From assembly GCA_903813345.2 (NCBI GenBank), contig CAIIXF020000011.1, forward strand, positions 22,427,754 through 22,491,753: a stretch of DNA of 64,000 nt, read 5' to 3'. The notes beneath the pieces are model-generated. The model searched no databases and was not told where the DNA came from. It saw nothing but the letters and a program-made list of their open reading frames with translations. The DNA comes from Owenia fusiformis. Taxonomy: Eukaryota > Annelida > Polychaeta > Sabellida > Oweniidae. Within the stretch, counting starts at the first letter, position 1. Each line of letters begins with the position of its first letter. Below, piece after piece: positions 59,376 to 64,000 of the stretch. Position numbers and translations under genes: made by a program.

Positions 59376-59912
59376 AATAGCCTGACAACAGCTGTAAAGT
59401 CAGATACCGTTGTCACAAATGGCGGACATAACCGTCGCTTCAATTAGATTTTCATGAACTTTATAGTTTAATAGAGCACCTAGACTAAATCCTTTTGGAA
59501 CAACAATCAATCAAAGTGTCTTTATACTCATTGTACAGTTAACAATGTTCTACCATCGAAATAAAGTGTTTAACCGATCAAAATGAGATACGGGACAATG
59601 GACACTGTAACCATATGTCGTTGTCTTTGCAAATTATTTCATCACAAGAGGTTGCGATGATAAAATCCCATGAAATGAGGATTTCATATGATACATCATC
59701 GCAAGAGCTTAATACATGCACAGAATTAGCGTCGATAAAATCCCGTGAAATGAGGATTTCATATGATACATCATCGCAAGAGCTTAATACATGCACAGAA
59801 TTAGCGACGATAAAATCCCATGCAATGAGGACCAACTGAGTTAAATAGTGTTGAAGCGACTGTTCCGCCATGTGTGACAACGGTATCTGACTTTACCGTT
59901 GTCAGGCTATTC
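59376..59912. mobile_element. Inverted-repeat element with internal tandem repeats, about 537 bp
   Basis: The ends GAATAGCCTGACAAC and GTTGTCAGGCTATTC are perfectly inverted. Similarity continues inward about 60 bp (AAGTCAGATACCGTTGTCAC, ATGGCGGA, GTCGCTTCAA). Inside lies a 75-bp tandem repeat at 59659-59830. The open frames on both strands here come from the repeats. Superfamily not assigned. Confidence 0.75.
59659..59830. repeat. 75-bp tandem repeat, 2.3 copies
   Basis: Units start GATAAAATCCC at 59659, 59734 and 59809 and are almost identical (ATTTCATATGATACATCATC, AGCTTAATACATGCACAGAA in each full unit). Contained in the inverted-repeat element 59376-59912. Confidence 0.85.
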
Positions 59913-61124
59913 TTGTTGAAGAAAGAAAAATCGAGGGTGGGTGGTCGAGCTGACAACAATATGAATCAAGCAAAAAGGGATATTAGATTTTTGACCCGAC
60001 CCCTCTGTTTAATGCGACATGCTGTCTTTGTATTATTGGATGGATTGAATATATGTTCTCAATTACAGGGGAGAGGGGAGGGGTGCACACCAATGCAAAC
60101 AGTTTCCTAAAAGGCATTTAAGTACGAGTATGCCGTTTCATGTTCTGAAATAAGATAATAAAAGTTACTTACGAATTACGTACTAAATTGTATAAAGCAA
60201 GAGTGTATTTTTATTAATTCTTGCAATTCCATTGGCTAAAAAGCAGAAATCTGTAAAAGTGATGTCATCGATTCTGTTTTATGTAAAACGCGTTTTTAAA
60301 TATTTCACTTGGCTGAAATGATACATCTAGATTCTGTAGCAATATGGGATTGCAAAATATTTTCCAGAGGAATTTATTTGCTTCAATTTTTAAACCTTAA
60401 GAACATAAGTTCAATATGATGACATCATTAAATACAAAATCCATTCATTGGCTTTTTATTAAATCTTAAATCAACAAGGCTGGAAATCAACCCAAGTCTG
60501 GTAGCTGGTGGTACCTTGATGACGTCATTTCCGACATAATGTATAGGATTTACATGTAATAGTTTCAACTAAGTCCATCCATGATTCTATTTTTCCAAGA
60601 GCAATTTTGTTGGCACATTAACACTTTAACAGGCTGCAGAAGACCTCATGCAGTGTGAAAATGTCAGTCTACAACCCTCAAGTGATTCCCAATAAAATTA
60701 AAAACCAAACATTTGTTTAACCCCGTATCTTTCATCGACATACTGCTGTTTTTCCACTTAGCTGTCTCACTAAACACTGACAACCGAACACAAGCTTCCC
60801 CAGATTTCAAACTGATCTCACGTCACGGATACTTTTGCACTTGCACAGTTTTGTCCCCATTTGCAAAAAAAAGAAGTTAACCCACGAATTATAGTCTTTT
60901 CATTGTTCAAGGCCTCGCTTCAAATGTTTTATAGTTGTTGTTCAAATCAGCACGCGCATTTGCTCATTTCTAGTTTTTGATTTAATAACGTGTTTTATCA
61001 TCCATCAAAACGGGAAACTATCGTTTTTGGGCCCATATAGTGAACTATACTGTTTATTATTACCACCAGATTAAAGAGGGAATCAGAAATATATTGCAGG
61101 TTAGATAAACTTCCAACAGATCAG

Positions 61125-61225
61125 TGTACTCGCTCATACTACTCGTAGTATATGTGTACTCGTGTAGTATAGTACTCGTAGTACTCGTAGTATATGTGTA
61201 CTCAGTGTACTCGTAGTTATTAGTA
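61125..61225. repeat. GTACTCGTAGTAT simple repeat
   Basis: Irregular iterations of TACTCGTAGTA and TATGTGTACTC. The - strand frame crossing it (TEYTYTTSTTSTIL) is low-complexity and is not called. Confidence 0.65.
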
Positions 61226-64000
61226 ACTACTATCTTCAAAAATGTATGATGATACAGTACTTTGCGTACATGCCCAATCACAACACATCCTAAACCTAAC
61301 ACTTGTGTTTTCAAATTACTTCGATTTCTGAGAAAGAAGATAACATAAGCGTGATGAGTAGGTTAACATAATAAAATAAAAATCTTGTCTTAAGGATATG
61401 GACGATCCGGTAAAGCAACAAGGAAGCGTTTTGCATTATTTTCGGATGTATAGGATGTCGAATGCAGCAATACAGTTGGTTTAGAAGATCAGACGCATAG
61501 CCGTTTCAATTAGAAGTAACTATCATCAACGTAATAAGCATGATCTGTTATCACAGCTGTTACCAATAAACCTGTATTATTTGATTAATTCCTGCTTAAA
61601 TCATACGTAAGTTCCTTATAATGCTTGCAGATAGTATAATACCAGGAATGGGTATATTTGCCTGGAAAGAGGTTAAGTTGTATAATATATATGCATATAA
61701 ACTTGTTATTGATTAAAATTGAAAGATAGACATAATAATGTAAGCCCATGAAGAACCCTGAGTTCTAAAGTGGAGACGAAGCTCTCTTTTAAGACGCTAA
61801 GTCAAACCAATTTAGAAAAGTATACATGTACTACGGAATCAAGTTTCGAAATTAATAATGTCACTGACATGACCACTTTGTTTGCTATTTTGTTTATTAG
61901 GTTGTTTGCAATTGTTTGCTTTGTAATGTTGGTGTTTGCACGACCTAGGATGAAGATATAAATCCTAGAGTTGACACAAATTGTTGTCATATTTGCAATG
62001 CCAGCACTGCCCACTTGTTCCTATGGGTCGGGTTATTCATCAACCACTTCCATGGCTTTTGATTTCGTGTCTGATTAATTACCCAGTGCAAGTCCAAAGT
62101 CCTCTTGATTACACATTGACATCATCATCTGGTGTAATGCCTTTAATGCAGGGCTTTACTTCGTGAAACGTAACATATTAAGATAGGTTCTCATTATTCA
62201 AGAGCTCCTGTCTGAAGACAAGACAGTACAAGGAATCTTTGCCACTAGAATAGTTTATATTTGGATAAAGGTAAGTGAGCTTGATAGTGCTTGTAGATGA
62301 ACATTGAATCACGATCACTTATCTTATGTAATTAAAAATGAGATGATGACACTATTCTAAAATTGTTGTACTAAGTCAATTAAGTTATCATATAGATGTA
62401 ATTTGAAGCATTCGGTTGACTTGGCGTTCCTGATCGGGCATACACAATATTAAGTGGAAGGGGGGGGGGGGGGTAGAGATGATGCAAGGCTTTTTACAAT
62501 AATAACCAAAGATTGATCAAACGCCTAAATTTTAGGGTAAAACGTACAAAACGTAGGAAGACAAGATGTCAGGTGATATTTTACACTCCTCAACATAAGT
62601 TTGGAAACCGGAAGCTGTTTTTATTGTATAACATATAAGCAACTGTCAATAGAGAGGTTAATTTACACGCCTTTTGGGCGAATCTGAACCCAACCGTGTA
62701 ATTTTATGAGACTGCCCCGGGAATTGTTGCCCATCTTTTGGTGAAAACAGAGACCTTATAACAAATCTTTTCCTCTCGTCTTCGTACTCAATTTTGCAAA
62801 TAAAGGTCAGTGGGGGATCATAATTTTACATTTTACACGTTCTTCAAAACAGTGCTAACCCAACCTCCCTAATGTTTGATTCTTCATCTTGTCCCTCAAT
62901 TATAACATATCAAAAATTAAAGACAAAGTTGAATTTCTTTAAATCATAGAATATAAACAAGCCTCGAAAAAATACCCAAAGTGGGATTCTGGTTGCCATA
63001 CTCAAGGAGGGGGTGTATCAAAATACATCCACGTTTGTATAACTATTAATCAAGCGTACTCTGCTATGATAGATGACGGAATAACATAATTGAAGTTAAA
63101 CAATGTAATGTATTCATTAGTCATTATTCAAACCAGTAAGTCCTATATTCTTATAATTGGCAGCAATTACAGGAATATATAGCAATTATTAGTCTTGCTC
63201 AAAGACTGTATCCACCTCCCCCCCCCGTCACCTTCACTCTCTTTACCTGGCAATATAGGGAAGGATAAAGGGGGGGAGTACAGGGACTTTTAAGCAAGAC
63301 TAAGCAATTATATACCATTTTACAGCAATTATAGGAGGTTGAATATTGCTGGTCTTTGTTAATACACATATTAGCCAAATTGGGACTTCATATACTCATC
63401 ATCAACAATTTTGAAACAAAAATACTTAGTATTGCTAAAATAAAAATCCACTTAAAACAGAGGTTGGTGATGATTGAGGCGTCGAACAGCTCGAACATCG
63501 TAGTCTTCTTAAGCAAGAGAGAAAGTGTGGTTATGATTAGCTTATCTTTAGCATCAGAGACTCTCTTATCATCCCTCTCTTTCTAGTTTTTGTTGGTTTT
63601 CCGCTCGAAATGTAGGCCTACATTGGCTGAATGGAATGTTCTGTTATAAAATGAAGTTTTTGTATAGACCAAGGTGCACGTGGGTGTTATAAATCATTTT
63701 GAAGAGAGAAATATAACGATTTGTTGAGTATTTACATTGGGTATAGCACTTACAGTATACCGAAGTAGTATTTTGATTTGAAAATAGTGTTGTACAAGTA
63801 CTCTTTATTGTAGCATTTCAAGATCAAGTATATTGTTTCATACAAAATTGTACAACTTTAATTTCTATGGCAGCAAAAGACAAGAATGCGTTCTGAATGT
63901 TTCCCTTATAATCCTGATTTAAACAATTCTGAAAAGGGAATTTGAGATATCATTTTATGAATAATAAAAGATATTATAGAAATGTCCAATTTCAGAAATG
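61226..64000. other. Gene-free right end of the window
   Basis: No exon chain, RNA gene or clear element recognised. Homopolymer G/C tracts occur near 62460-62475 and 63219-63227. Short frames (61770-61961, 63356-63586) have no family features. Confidence 0.4.

Noticed and set aside
59578-59880. 100-codon - strand frame with repeated VHVLSSCDDVSYEILIS
   Set aside because: Produced by the 75-bp tandem repeat, whose length is a multiple of three.

Overview
This is an AT-rich animal nuclear DNA window. Its genes have short exons with GT-AG introns (plus one GC-AG), and large introns and spacers are packed with inverted-repeat DNA elements, LINE relics and one tyrosine-recombinase retrotransposon. 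The clan-2 cytochrome P450, the secreted PAN/apple-type proteins and a DIRS/Ngaro-type element together suggest a marine invertebrate. A lophotrochozoan such as a bivalve mollusc is my best guess, but no single sequence here proves the phylum.

Region 1 (1-11.1 kb) holds a palindrome-rich repeat and then one apparently complete cytochrome P450 gene on the + strand. It has seven exons and 487 codons, and the introns hold a TA-flanked inverted-repeat element, a LINE reverse-transcriptase relic and two near-identical palindrome-rich elements lying side by side. Region 2 (11-25 kb) is mostly non-coding. It holds a LINE 3' fragment and a broken second P450 copy: exon 1 at 15.2 kb, then only the end of exon 5 plus exons 6 and 7 at 23.4-24.9 kb. 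Lying within that broken copy are an intact 344-residue methyltransferase-like gene on the - strand, a minisatellite, a possible orphan 3' exon and a dead C2-domain exon. Region 3 (25.9-27.8 kb) is a whole-looking Tc1/mariner-type transposon with an open 417-residue transposase.

Region 4 (about 30.6-55.5 kb) is a triplicated segment of about 5-6 kb. Each unit carries a four-exon gene for a secreted protein of 279-282 residues: a signal peptide, an unrecognised two-exon N-terminal region and a four-cysteine PAN/apple-like C-terminal domain. Exon phases, splice sites, upstream promoter-like sequence and even an intronic element are shared by all three. Other insertions are private to one unit, so the units act as empty-site controls for one another. 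A DIRS/Ngaro-type element with Gag-like, RT-RNase H, tyrosine recombinase and SGNH-hydrolase reading frames lies between units 2 and 3 and is treated here as a fossil.

Region 5 (55.5-64 kb) is nearly gene-free. It has a foldback element nested in another inverted-repeat element, a possible terminal exon on the - strand at 57.5 kb, and an inverted-repeat element with internal 75-bp tandem repeats at 59.4-59.9 kb. All calls come from reading the sequence; no database search or alignment program was run.
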